DNA from: Pseudomonadota bacterium
Lineage (GTDB): Bacteria; Myxococcota_A; UBA796; UBA9615
Assembly (NCBI GenBank): GCA_024229515.1
Contig: JAAESI010000025.1
Span: 1-58,643 of the forward strand
Direction of reading: 5' to 3'
DNA length: 58,643 bases
Shown here: positions 10,571-18,183 of the stretch, piece after piece
How the letters are laid out: every line of letters begins with the position of its first letter
Position numbering within the stretch: position 1 is the first letter of the stretch
Program-made: the position numbers and the translations under genes
The notes under the pieces: model-generated
Databases searched by the model: none
Told to the model about the DNA's origin: nothing
The model's input: only the letters and a program-made list of their open reading frames with translations

Positions 10571-11179
10571 ATGACCCGACCCGTGTCCGCGCTGATCGTC
10601 AGCGTCGTCTTGCTGCTGGCCTGCTCCGCTTCGTCCGATGAAGCGTGGGAGCCGCAGATCGGCGACGTCGTGTTCCATACCTCGACCTCCCGCCAGAGCG
10701 CCGCCGTGCAGGCCGCCACGGGCTCGAAGTGGAGCCACGTGGGCATGGTCGTGCTCGCCGACGGGGAGTGGGCGATCGTCGAGGCCGTGCAGCCGGTGCA
10801 GGTCGTCACGCTGAAGGAGTTCCTCGCCCGGGGCGTTGACGGCCGCTTCGAGGCCTACCGCCTGAAGGAGCCGATCACCCACCCCCAACGCGACGAACTC
10901 AGCCGCGCCGCCCGCTCTTTCGCCGGCCTCGACTACGATCTCTACTTCGGCTGGGACGACGACCTCATCTACTGCTCCGAACTCGTCTGGAAGGCCTACG
11001 AGCGTGCCCTCGGCATCGAACTGAGCGCCCCCCGCAAGCTCTCCGACTTCGACCTGACCTCCCCCGCGGTGGCGGAGTTGATGAAGCGCCGCTGGCCCGA
11101 CGGCGTGCCCGACGACGTCGCCGTCTCGCCCCAGGATCTGGCCGACAGCAAGCTCATGGTGCAGGTCGGCCGCCGCTGA
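10571..11179 (+). CDS. YiiX/YebB-type permuted NlpC/P60 cysteine hydrolase, lipoprotein
   Basis: Lipoprotein of 202 residues (lipobox LLAC, Cys18) of the YiiX-like, circularly permuted papain fold. The expected order is present: QIGDVVFHTS, AVQAATGSKWSHVGMV with catalytic His56, a central LKEFL segment, then LDYDLYFGWDDDLIYCSELVWKAY with catalytic Cys135. Members are thought to act on acyl or amide bonds in lipids or peptidoglycan; the precise substrate of this group is not established. ATG at 10571 starts the signal peptide. It is divergent from the 5'-nucleotidase-like gene, with 88 bases between the starts. Confidence 0.88.
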   Translation: MTRPVSALIVSVVLLLACSASSDEAWEPQIGDVVFHTSTSRQSAAVQAATGSKWSHVGMVVLADGEWAIVEAVQPVQVVTLKEFLARGVDGRFEAYRLKEPITHPQRDELSRAARSFAGLDYDLYFGWDDDLIYCSELVWKAYERALGIELSAPRKLSDFDLTSPAVAELMKRRWPDGVPDDVAVSPQDLADSKLMVQVGRR

Positions 11180-11280
11180 TAGTCACCGCCCCCGGCCCCG
11201 ACTCGGGTCGCAGGACGTCCGCCCCGACAGGCACGGTCCGAGCTTTGGAAGGGGACGAACCTCAACCCCGGAGTCTGTCC

Positions 11281-11814
11281 ATGTTCCGTTTCTCCCTCGC
11301 CCTGACCGCCATCGCATCCCTCTCCCTCCTCGCGGCGTGCTCCGACGTCCGACCCGACAACTCCGGAGGGCCCCCGCCCGAGGGGGATGCCCTCGAGTTC
11401 GCCGTGCTCGAGGATGCGCCCGCGCTGTTCTGCGGAATCTTCGAGGACGAAGCCGACATCGACGCCTGGCTGGAAGCCTGCGAAGCCTCCGAAGAGGGCG
11501 ACCGCGACGCCATCCTCGGCGAGCTGGAAGCTCTCAACGACGACGAGTCCCTCGTGCTCGTGAGCGTCGTGCTCGGCGGCTGCCTGGGCCAGACCAACCT
11601 GCAGGCCGTGCACCTGGACGGCGATGTGCTGCGCCCCTGGCTGCTCAAGGCCGACTCGGCCTACGGCAAGGACAACGTCGGCTGCACCGCCGACATCGGC
11701 GAACAGATCTACGTGCTCGCGGTCCAGGACGAGCAGGCCTCCACTTCCGCCGAGGTGCACGTGGGCGTCTACAACCCGGATCTGCCGGGCGCCCCCATCG
11801 TCGACCAAGAGTAG
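11281..11814 (+). CDS. lipoprotein of unknown function
   Basis: Predicted lipoprotein of 177 residues; the signal peptide ends LLAAC. The mature part is acidic with several Cys (for example LFCGIFEDEADIDAWLEACEASEE) and a segment rich in Val/Leu strands (LVLVSVVLGGCLGQTNLQAVHLDG). No family is recognised. The paired Cys residues suggest disulfides in the periplasm. ATG at 11281 is preceded by GGAG at a spacing of 8 bases. A 101-base spacer separates it from the YiiX-like gene and 22 bases from the methyltransferase. Confidence 0.82.
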   Translation: MFRFSLALTAIASLSLLAACSDVRPDNSGGPPPEGDALEFAVLEDAPALFCGIFEDEADIDAWLEACEASEEGDRDAILGELEALNDDESLVLVSVVLGGCLGQTNLQAVHLDGDVLRPWLLKADSAYGKDNVGCTADIGEQIYVLAVQDEQASTSAEVHVGVYNPDLPGAPIVDQE

Positions 11815-11836
11815 CCCTCCCGCTACAGTCGTGCCG

Positions 11837-12853
11837 ATGAAGCCGGGCACGATGTGGCAGATGATGGGCGGCACGAACGTACGCTCCGTGCTCAAGGCCC
11901 TCGACTTGATGGAGCCGGTGCACCGCGCCGCCTGGCTGGGAGCCGCCATCCGCCACGGGGTGCTCGCGCGCCTCGCCGAAGCCCCCGCCACCCTCGATGA
12001 GCTCGCCGAGTCCCTCGCCCCCGAACCGTCGGGGCGCGCGGGGCTCCGAGCCTGGCTGCGGCACGGGATCCTGCTCAAAGAGCTCCGGCTTCGCGACGGC
12101 CGCTACCACCTCAGCGGCGCGCTCGGGCGCCTCCTCGCCGACCCGGACAACGACGGGCTCGCCGGCTACATGGAGGCGCTGATGGGGCTGCACGCTCGCG
12201 GCGTCGGCGGCGTGCTCGACCGCCTCAAGGAGGGCGAGACCTACAGCGTCGCGGATCTGGACGGCCCCCTGATCGCGCGCACCTCCGAGCTGCTGGGGCC
12301 GGTGCTCCGGGAGGAGATCGACCGGGCCGTTTCGACCTCCGGCGCCACCGCGCTGTTGGAGTTGGGGTGCGGAAGCGGCCACTACCTGCGCTACGCCTGC
12401 GAGCGAAACCCCGAACTCACCGCCGTGGGCGTCGAACTGGACTTCGGGGTCGCCGACGCCGCCGCCTCGGCCATGGAGTGGCACGAACTGGCGGACCGGG
12501 CGCGCATCGTCGCGGGGGACCTGCGGACCGTGACCCTGGACCGCACCTTCGACGTCGTGACCCTGTTCAACCTCCTGTACTACTTCCCCGTCGAGCAGCG
12601 CCGCGACGTGATCGCGGCGGCCGCCGGCCACGTCGCCCCGGGGGGACAGCTGGTCCTGGGCGCCTCGTGCGGCGGCGGCACCCTCGCCAACAACATGCTC
12701 GACATCTGGTTCTCGTCGATGGCCGAGTGCGGTCCGCTGCCCAAGCCCGACGCCGTCGTGGCCGCCCTGGAAGCGGCGGGGCTGTCCGCCGACAAGCCGC
12801 GTCGCGCGCTGCCCGGCGAGTCCTACTTCGTGTTCGTCGGCCGACGGAGTTAG
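11837..12853 (+). CDS. class I SAM-dependent methyltransferase
   Basis: Protein of 338 residues. The N-terminal ~170 residues are helical with a winged-helix look (HGVLARLAEAPATLDELAESL, then LRDGRYHLSGALGRLL), as in O-methyltransferases with a dimerisation domain. The Rossmann methyltransferase domain starts at LLELGCGSGHYLRYA (motif I), continues with VGVELDFGVADAAA and DVVTLFNLLYYFP (motif IV region), and ends near ESYFVFVG. Substrate unknown; the plan fits small-molecule methyltransferases of secondary metabolism but does not prove it. It is followed after 10 bases by slyX. Confidence 0.87.
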   Translation: MKPGTMWQMMGGTNVRSVLKALDLMEPVHRAAWLGAAIRHGVLARLAEAPATLDELAESLAPEPSGRAGLRAWLRHGILLKELRLRDGRYHLSGALGRLLADPDNDGLAGYMEALMGLHARGVGGVLDRLKEGETYSVADLDGPLIARTSELLGPVLREEIDRAVSTSGATALLELGCGSGHYLRYACERNPELTAVGVELDFGVADAAASAMEWHELADRARIVAGDLRTVTLDRTFDVVTLFNLLYYFPVEQRRDVIAAAAGHVAPGGQLVLGASCGGGTLANNMLDIWFSSMAECGPLPKPDAVVAALEAAGLSADKPRRALPGESYFVFVGRRS

Positions 12854-12863
12854 TCTCCGCGCC

Positions 12864-13073
12864 ATGTCCGACGAAATCGAACGCCGCCTGATGGAACTGG
12901 AGATCCGCTCCGAGGAGCGCAAGGCCGACATCGCGCGCCTGGAGGAGTCCGTAGACACCTACGAGAAGCGGGTCGCCGCCCTCGAGTTGGTCATCAAGCG
13001 GATGCAGGAGGACAAAGACAACACCACCGAGGCGCTCCCCCCCGCGCTCGAGGACCTGCCGCCCCACTACTGA
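12864..13073 (+). CDS. slyX: SlyX-family coiled-coil protein
   Basis: Small protein of 69 residues, almost wholly a charged coiled coil (heptads through IERRLMELEIRSEERKADI), ending in LPPHY. Length, coiled coil and the C-terminal PPHY signature match the SlyX family, whose molecular role is unclear. The stop codon overlaps the ATG of the next gene (TGATG), so the two are likely translationally coupled. Confidence 0.85.
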   Translation: MSDEIERRLMELEIRSEERKADIARLEESVDTYEKRVAALELVIKRMQEDKDNTTEALPPALEDLPPHY

Positions 13074-13984
13074 TGGCCGAGTCCCGCAAAGCGCTGACGC
13101 TGTTCGACGACTACTACGACATGATGTCGGACCCGGTCCGCATGGCCGCCTACGCCGACGCGATCGCGCGGGCGGTGAAGCCCGGGGACGTCGTCGTCGA
13201 CCTCGGCGCGGGCCTGGGGCTGCTCACGCTGCTGGCGGTGCGGGCCGGCGCGCGGCGGGTCTACGCCATCGAGAAGGCCGACTCCATCGAGTTCGCCCGC
13301 GCCGTCGTCGCCAAGAACGGGATGCAGGACAAGGTGGTCTTCCTCTACGCCAACTCCAAGGAGGTGGAGCTGGACGAGAAGGCGGACGTGCTCGTGTCGG
13401 AGACGCTGGGGAGCTTCGGCGTCGCCGAGAACACCCTGGCCTTCACCGCGGACGCCCGCGACCGCTTCCTCAAGCCCGTCGGGAGGCTGGTTCCCGAGGC
13501 CATCCGCCCGTTCCTCGCCCCCGCCCAGACCCCCGTGGACTACCGGCGCGTCGACTTCTGGCACGACGTCGCCGGCTTCGACTACACCCCCGCGCTGGAC
13601 GAGATGCTCGGGCGGATGAGCCTCGTGACCTTCGCCCCCGGGGATCTGCTCGCGGTCCCCCAGTGCGTCGCCGAGCTGGACCTCTACACGGTTCAAAACG
13701 ACGCCTTCGCGCGCAAGCTCCTGTACCGGTTGGAGCGGCCCGGCACGATCGGCGGGCTCGCCGGCTGGTTCGAGGTCGACCTGGGCGACGGGGTCTCGAT
13801 CACGACCGCGCCGGCGGCACCTTCGACGCACTGGAAGCAGGCCTTCTTCCCCCTGCGGGACCGGGTCGACATTATCGCCGGGGACATGATGGAGGTGACC
13901 CTCCGGGTGGGGTCCAAGGGGCCGCTGTCGGACGACACCTCGGTGCAGTACGACTACCGCTGCACGCAGCTGGCCAACGGCTGA
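13073..13984 (+). CDS. PRMT-like (protein arginine N-methyltransferase-like) enzyme
   Basis: Protein of 303 residues with the PRMT core plan. Motif I is VVDLGAGLGLLTLLAVRAGA, followed by YAIEKADS (acidic residue binding the SAM ribose). Two glutamates separated by nine positions, Glu110 and Glu119 in SETLGSFGVAE, match the double-E loop that holds the substrate guanidinium in PRMTs. The C-terminal half is beta-rich as in the PRMT barrel. The typical THW motif is not obvious. Bacterial members are poorly characterised and the target is unknown. Coupled to slyX by a one-base overlap. Confidence 0.8.
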   Translation: MAESRKALTLFDDYYDMMSDPVRMAAYADAIARAVKPGDVVVDLGAGLGLLTLLAVRAGARRVYAIEKADSIEFARAVVAKNGMQDKVVFLYANSKEVELDEKADVLVSETLGSFGVAENTLAFTADARDRFLKPVGRLVPEAIRPFLAPAQTPVDYRRVDFWHDVAGFDYTPALDEMLGRMSLVTFAPGDLLAVPQCVAELDLYTVQNDAFARKLLYRLERPGTIGGLAGWFEVDLGDGVSITTAPAAPSTHWKQAFFPLRDRVDIIAGDMMEVTLRVGSKGPLSDDTSVQYDYRCTQLANG

Positions 13985-13993
13985 CCGCCTCCC

Positions 13994-14566
13994 TCAGGGC
14001 TTTGCGGGCGCGCCGATCTGTCGGCGCACCATGCCCTCGAAGTGGGCGTCGAATTCGGCTTCGCTGAGCTCCAGCTTGCCCGCCCGCCGCAGTGTCACGA
14101 GGCCATGGGTGACGGCCCAGAGATCGAGCGCCACCGCCTCCGTATCCCCGGCGGGGAGCACGCCCCCCGCCATCGCCTCGGCGACGCGATCGACAACGAA
14201 CCGAAACGCCGGCACCGTCGACCGACCGGCCCGCTCGCCGGGGCGCATGCGCCGCTCGAACACGAGCGCGTAGGTGTTGGGGGCGTCGGTGGCGAAGCGG
14301 AGGTAGCCGTAGAAGGTCTGCCGCAGCCGCTCCGCCGGATCGTCCGACTCCAGGGCGCCTTGGAGCACGTCCCGAAGCTGCTCGAAGCCGAGCCCGCACA
14401 GCGCCTCCAGCAACGCTTCTTTGTCCGCGAAGTGCCGGTACACGGCCATCGGCGTGATGCCGACGCGCCGGGCCGTCTCACGCAGCGAGAACTTGCCCGC
14501 GCCGACCTCCTCGAGCAGCCCGTGGGCCTCCTCGAGGATGCGCCGCTTTGTGCTTCCGGAGCTCAT
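13994..14566 (-). CDS. TetR-family transcriptional regulator
   Basis: Protein of 190 residues with an N-terminal TetR helix-turn-helix: KRRILEEAHGLLEEVGAGKFSLRETARRVGITPMAVYRHFADKEALLEAL, described here by its key end YRHFADKEALL at residues about 42-52. The C-terminal ligand domain is not assignable to a known effector. It is transcribed divergently from the RetSat/CrtI-like oxidoreductase, and a perfect 15-base palindrome lies directly upstream of its ATG. This argues for autoregulation and control of the oxidoreductase. Confidence 0.92.
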   Translation of the reverse strand: MSSGSTKRRILEEAHGLLEEVGAGKFSLRETARRVGITPMAVYRHFADKEALLEALCGLGFEQLRDVLQGALESDDPAERLRQTFYGYLRFATDAPNTYALVFERRMRPGERAGRSTVPAFRFVVDRVAEAMAGGVLPAGDTEAVALDLWAVTHGLVTLRRAGKLELSEAEFDAHFEGMVRRQIGAPAKP

Positions 14567-14581
14567 GTATACGGTGTATAC
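14567..14581. promoter_or_regulatory. palindromic operator, probably for the adjacent TetR protein
   Basis: GTATAC-ggt-GTATAC: two self-complementary hexamers with a 3-base spacer, forming a perfect 15-base inverted repeat. It abuts the start codon of the TetR gene and is 35 bases upstream of the divergent oxidoreductase start. AT-rich sequence is rare in this GC-rich DNA. Location and symmetry fit a TetR operator; binding is inferred. Confidence 0.7.
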
Positions 14582-14616
14582 CTCGGGCCGTCGCAGCCGC
14601 GCAAACCGGAGCCGCC

Positions 14617-16257
14617 ATGTCCACCGCCGAACCGTTCCTGCCCACCGATCAGACCCGCCGCCGCAGCACCCAGCAGGTCCCCGAGTCGGTGGACGTCGCC
14701 CTCGTCGGGGCGGGTCCGAGCTCGCTCATGGCGGCCGCCTACCTGGCCAAGGCGGGGCTCCGCACGGCGGTGTTCGACTCCCACTACGTCGCCGGCGGCT
14801 GCGCCACCCAGTTCGCCCGCGGGAGCCGCGCGAAGCGCTACCTGTTCGACGTCGGGGTCCACTACATCGGCGACTGCGGTCCCGGGGGGCTGTTCCGGCG
14901 CCTGTTGGAGCCCCTGGACGTGAACATCGACTTCGTGCCGATGGACCCGGACGGCTTCGACACCCTCGTCTTCCCCGACTTCGAGTTCCGCATCCCGGTG
15001 GGGCTGCAGCGGTTCCGCGAGCGGCTGCATGACCAGTTCCCCAAGGAGGGGCGGGGGATCGACCGGTACGTGCGCTTCCTCGCGGAGATCGAGCGGCTCG
15101 GCGACAAGCTGGTGGAGACCCGGGGCAGGCAGACCCTCGGCTTCCTGTGGGAGGTCGCGACCCGCGGCCGCCTCGTCGCCCGCTACCAGAACCTCACGCT
15201 GAAGGCGCTGCTGGACAGCTGCACCGACAACCTGCACCTCCGGGCGGTGCTCGCCGGCCAGCACGGCGACTACGGACTGCCGCCCTCGCAGGCCTCCGCG
15301 GTGCTGCACGCGGGGCTGTCGATGCACTACTTCCGCGGTGCCTGGTACCCCAAGGGCGGCGGCCAGATCATGTCCGACGAGCTCGCGCTGGCGGTCGAGC
15401 GGCACGGCGGCAGCGTGCACCTGCGCAAGGGCATCGAGCGGGTCATCGTGGAGGACGGCAAGGCCGCAGGCCTGCGTTTGGAGAACGGGGACGAGGTGCG
15501 CGCCTCCACCATCGTGTCGGGCGCCGATCTGCGCAAGACCATGCTCGAGCTGGTCGGCCCGGAGCACCTCAGCGCCGACGAGGTTCAGCGGCACGACTCC
15601 TGGAAGTGGCCCGAGGCGCTGTACTTGACCTGCCTCGCCGTCGAGGACGACCTGGACGCCCGGGGCATGCGGGCGAGCAACTACTGGCAGTACGACGGGT
15701 ACGACTTCGACGCCCTGTACGAGGGGCTGGGCAACGGATCGGAGCCGGCGGCGGCCGGCTGCTACATCACGTCCGCGACCCTCAAGGACCCCGACACGCC
15801 GCACCACGCGCCGGCGGGCACCCACACGGTCGAGGTCATGGCGCTGGTCTCCGGCAAGCCGCAGGACTGGGGCGTCACCCCCGACGAGTTCGCCGACGGC
15901 AGCTACAGCAAGAAGGCGGACTACAAGCGGCGTAAGCAGGCCGTCGAGAACGATCTCATCCGCCGCTTCGACACCCTCTTCCCCGGGGCCGGCCAGCACA
16001 TCGTGTTCCGCGAGTCGGCGACCCCGCTGTCGCACAGCCGCTACACCCGCGCGACCAACGGCACCGGCTACGGCATCTCCGCGACGCCGGACCAGTTCGG
16101 CCCCAACCGGCCGGGCCCCCGCGCGTCCGTACCCGGCCTGTACCTGTGCGGCGCGTCGGCCCGCTCGGGACACGGCATCGCCGGTGCGCTCCAGGGCGGG
16201 ATGGTGGCCGCGGCCACGATCGGCCGGGACCTCGGCAAGGACGTTCCCACTCCCTGA
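14617..16257 (+). CDS. FAD-dependent oxidoreductase of the phytoene desaturase/retinol saturase family
   Basis: Protein of 546 residues. The FAD-binding motif VALVGAGPSSLMAAAYLAKAG is near residue 30, followed by VAGGCATQFARG and DVGVHYIGD, typical of CrtI/CrtH and all-trans-retinol 13,14-reductase (RetSat) relatives. The C-terminus carries the second flavin segment (GLYLCGASARSGHGIAGALQGG). Members reduce or desaturate polyenes such as carotenoids and retinol. Substrate unknown; no other carotenoid genes are in the window. ATG at 14617 lies downstream of the shared TetR operator, so it is probably repressed by the neighbouring regulator. Confidence 0.87.
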   Translation: MSTAEPFLPTDQTRRRSTQQVPESVDVALVGAGPSSLMAAAYLAKAGLRTAVFDSHYVAGGCATQFARGSRAKRYLFDVGVHYIGDCGPGGLFRRLLEPLDVNIDFVPMDPDGFDTLVFPDFEFRIPVGLQRFRERLHDQFPKEGRGIDRYVRFLAEIERLGDKLVETRGRQTLGFLWEVATRGRLVARYQNLTLKALLDSCTDNLHLRAVLAGQHGDYGLPPSQASAVLHAGLSMHYFRGAWYPKGGGQIMSDELALAVERHGGSVHLRKGIERVIVEDGKAAGLRLENGDEVRASTIVSGADLRKTMLELVGPEHLSADEVQRHDSWKWPEALYLTCLAVEDDLDARGMRASNYWQYDGYDFDALYEGLGNGSEPAAAGCYITSATLKDPDTPHHAPAGTHTVEVMALVSGKPQDWGVTPDEFADGSYSKKADYKRRKQAVENDLIRRFDTLFPGAGQHIVFRESATPLSHSRYTRATNGTGYGISATPDQFGPNRPGPRASVPGLYLCGASARSGHGIAGALQGGMVAAATIGRDLGKDVPTP

Positions 16258-16320
16258 AAGAAACCTGGCACCGCCCCCGGCGCGCCGCCGTCTCCAGTGC
16301 ACCAACCCCTGGAGATCCCC

Positions 16321-17013
16321 ATGCGACGCTTCCTCATCCTCCTGATCGTCCTGCTCACCGCCACCTCGGCCCACGCGGCGCTGAACGCCTGGCTGACGAT
16401 CATCGCCCCCTTCGACACCGTCATGATCGACGGTGAGGCCAGCGTCATCGACTCCGTGATCGGGGACGGGAACCTGCTCCCAACCGCCGCCGTGGATGCC
16501 GCCAAGCTCCGCGACGCTGGCCTCGCCGGCTCGATCATCAACGCGATCGTCTTCGTGCCCGGCGATCTCCACGAGGTCGACGCGCTGATCATCAACGGCG
16601 AGCCCGAGCGGTTCCGCAAGGCGGCGAAGCTCCGCCTCGGCGGCCGCACCCCGGTGCTCATCGAGACCCCCGCGGGGCTCAGCCTCTACTCGATCAACCA
16701 GGCCGCCCCGATCGGCCACGGAGGCTACGTCGCGGTCATCGAGTACCCGATGACCGACTTCGACGTCGACGGCCTGATCCTGGATGGCGACGCGCAGCCG
16801 GGTCATGTCCTGGACGAGTCCGACTACCGCAACGGCAACTTCGCTGGCTCGGTCGTGTCCCTGCAGGCCAACGACGAGGTCCAGTTCGATGCCCTGGTCA
16901 CCGAGGACAGCAAGCTCCCGCTGACCCCTCGCGGGCACCTGCCGAACCCCGAGGGGACCTACGTCGGCCTCATCGGGGCCGACGGCGTGCTCATCGTCGA
17001 AGTCGACCGGTAG
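16321..17013 (+). CDS. secreted protein of unknown function
   Basis: Protein of 230 residues with a typical signal peptide (MRRFLILLIVLLTATSAHA-AL). The mature part is beta-rich with phrases such as TVMIDGEASVIDSVIGDG, VDALIINGEP and FDVDGLILDGDA, suggesting repeated strand-turn units; no Cys pairs or catalytic motif are seen. Family not recognised. ATG at 16321 is preceded by GGAG. It ends 4 bases before the convergent ogt stop. Confidence 0.8.
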   Translation: MRRFLILLIVLLTATSAHAALNAWLTIIAPFDTVMIDGEASVIDSVIGDGNLLPTAAVDAAKLRDAGLAGSIINAIVFVPGDLHEVDALIINGEPERFRKAAKLRLGGRTPVLIETPAGLSLYSINQAAPIGHGGYVAVIEYPMTDFDVDGLILDGDAQPGHVLDESDYRNGNFAGSVVSLQANDEVQFDALVTEDSKLPLTPRGHLPNPEGTYVGLIGADGVLIVEVDR

Positions 17014-17016
17014 GCC

Positions 17017-17481
17017 TCAGAACAGCCCCGCCTGGGGGCTCTCGTGGTCGACGAGCCAGCGCTTCACCGCCCGGCCCCCGCCGAAGCCATGCAGCGACCC
17101 ATCCCGTGCCACCACCCGGTGGCACGGGATGACGATCGCGAGGTGGTTGCTGCCGTTGGCGCCGCCGACCGCCCGGGCCACGCTGCCCACCGCCTCGGCC
17201 AGCTCCCCGTAGGACATCGTCTGCCCGAAGGGGATGGCCCGGAGCCGCTCCCACACCCTGAGCTGGAACTCCGTGCCGACCGGGTCCAACGGCACCGTGA
17301 ACTCCGTGCGGGTCCCCGCGAAGTATTCCCGCAGCTCCCGCTCCAGCTGGTCCAGCAGGGGGTGCTCGCCCGCTTCGACCTCCGCCGGGAGCCGACCGTC
17401 GAATTTGACCTGGCGTGCCCCCGCGTCGGTCACCCTAAGGGTCAGCGGCCCGACGGGGCTGTCGATGCGGCGGCCGATCAC
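17017..17481 (-). CDS. ogt: methylated-DNA--protein-cysteine methyltransferase
   Basis: Protein of 154 residues that repairs O6-alkylguanine by transferring the alkyl group to its own cysteine. The active site IPCHRVV is complete, with acceptor Cys120. The helix-turn-helix region (PFGQTMSYGELAEAVG, followed by ARAVGGANGSN with the arginine finger) and the N-terminal ribonuclease-H-like part (IDSPVGPLTLRVTD) are present; there is no Ada-type regulatory domain. The GTG start at 17481 overlaps the TGA of the upstream GNAT gene by four bases, so the pair is coupled. Confidence 0.95.
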   Translation of the reverse strand: MIGRRIDSPVGPLTLRVTDAGARQVKFDGRLPAEVEAGEHPLLDQLERELREYFAGTRTEFTVPLDPVGTEFQLRVWERLRAIPFGQTMSYGELAEAVGSVARAVGGANGSNHLAIVIPCHRVVARDGSLHGFGGGRAVKRWLVDHESPQAGLF

Positions 17482-18026
17482 GTCAGCTCCAAGGCGAGGA
17501 TCGGGCGACGCGGATCGTCCTTCACGATCTGGAACCCGAGCTTGGTGTAGAGCGCCTCCGGCCCGGTCCACAGCGCGGTCGGATCGGCCCCCTCCATGCG
17601 CTTGGGGAACGCCTCCAGGCGGGTCGCTCCGCGCGACGGGAGGTCCTCGATCACGGCCGCCAGCATCTGCATCGCGACCCGCTGCCGACGGTGGTCGGGC
17701 CGCACCTTGAAGCAGGTGATCGCCCACGTCCCCATCTCCGGCTCGAGGTCGAACTGCTCGCGGAGCTTGTGCAGTCGATCGCGGGGCCCGACCTGGCACC
17801 AGCCGACCGGCTGGTCCATCTCCCAGGCCAGGTAGCCGTCGTACTCGCCGTGGGCGAAGAGGTACTTGCGGAGCTGCCGGTTCTCCTCCGCCGTGCGCTC
17901 GGAGAACCCGTCCCAGGTGGGGGTCCACCACGCAACGCAGGAGCACCAGCCCTCGTCTTCACAGCCGCGCATCAGCCGGCCCCAGGAACCGACGGACGAC
18001 TCGCTCAAGCGCGTGACGGAAACCAC
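17478..18026 (-). CDS. GNAT-family N-acetyltransferase
   Basis: Protein of 182 residues. Motif A of the GNAT fold is visible as ITCFKVRPDHRRQRVAMQML, with the acetyl-CoA loop RRQRVA in place of the usual Q/RxxGxG/A. The end (ALYTKLGFQIVKDDPRRPILALEL) is the usual C-terminal strand. An early Cys-rich segment (CEDEGWCSCVAWW) is seen in a group of uncharacterised GNAT proteins. Substrate unknown. GTG start; coupled to ogt downstream. Confidence 0.85.
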   Translation of the reverse strand: MVSVTRLSESSVGSWGRLMRGCEDEGWCSCVAWWTPTWDGFSERTAEENRQLRKYLFAHGEYDGYLAWEMDQPVGWCQVGPRDRLHKLREQFDLEPEMGTWAITCFKVRPDHRRQRVAMQMLAAVIEDLPSRGATRLEAFPKRMEGADPTALWTGPEALYTKLGFQIVKDDPRRPILALELT

Positions 18027-18049
18027 GATCCGCAGGGTAGCGGACGTCC

Positions 18050-18078
18050 TTGACGGAGTCGGGTGCGCCCCTTACTGT
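18050..18078 (+). promoter_or_regulatory. sigma70-like promoter for the radical SAM/RNase G operon
   Basis: TTGACG at 18050-18055, a 17-base spacer and TACTGT at 18073-18078, about 105 bases before the start of the radical SAM gene. The -35 is near consensus and the spacing ideal; the -10 matches at three positions. The same -10 hexamer appears in the Fur-type promoter at 57439. Confidence 0.5.
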
Positions 18079-18183
18079 CCAGCCGCTTTGGAAGCAGGAT
18101 CCGGCGACGTTCCCTCGGGGGAGGGCACGATCGGGCGGACCGGAAGCGATTGACGCAGCTGCCACGGCCGGAGACCTCCCCCG

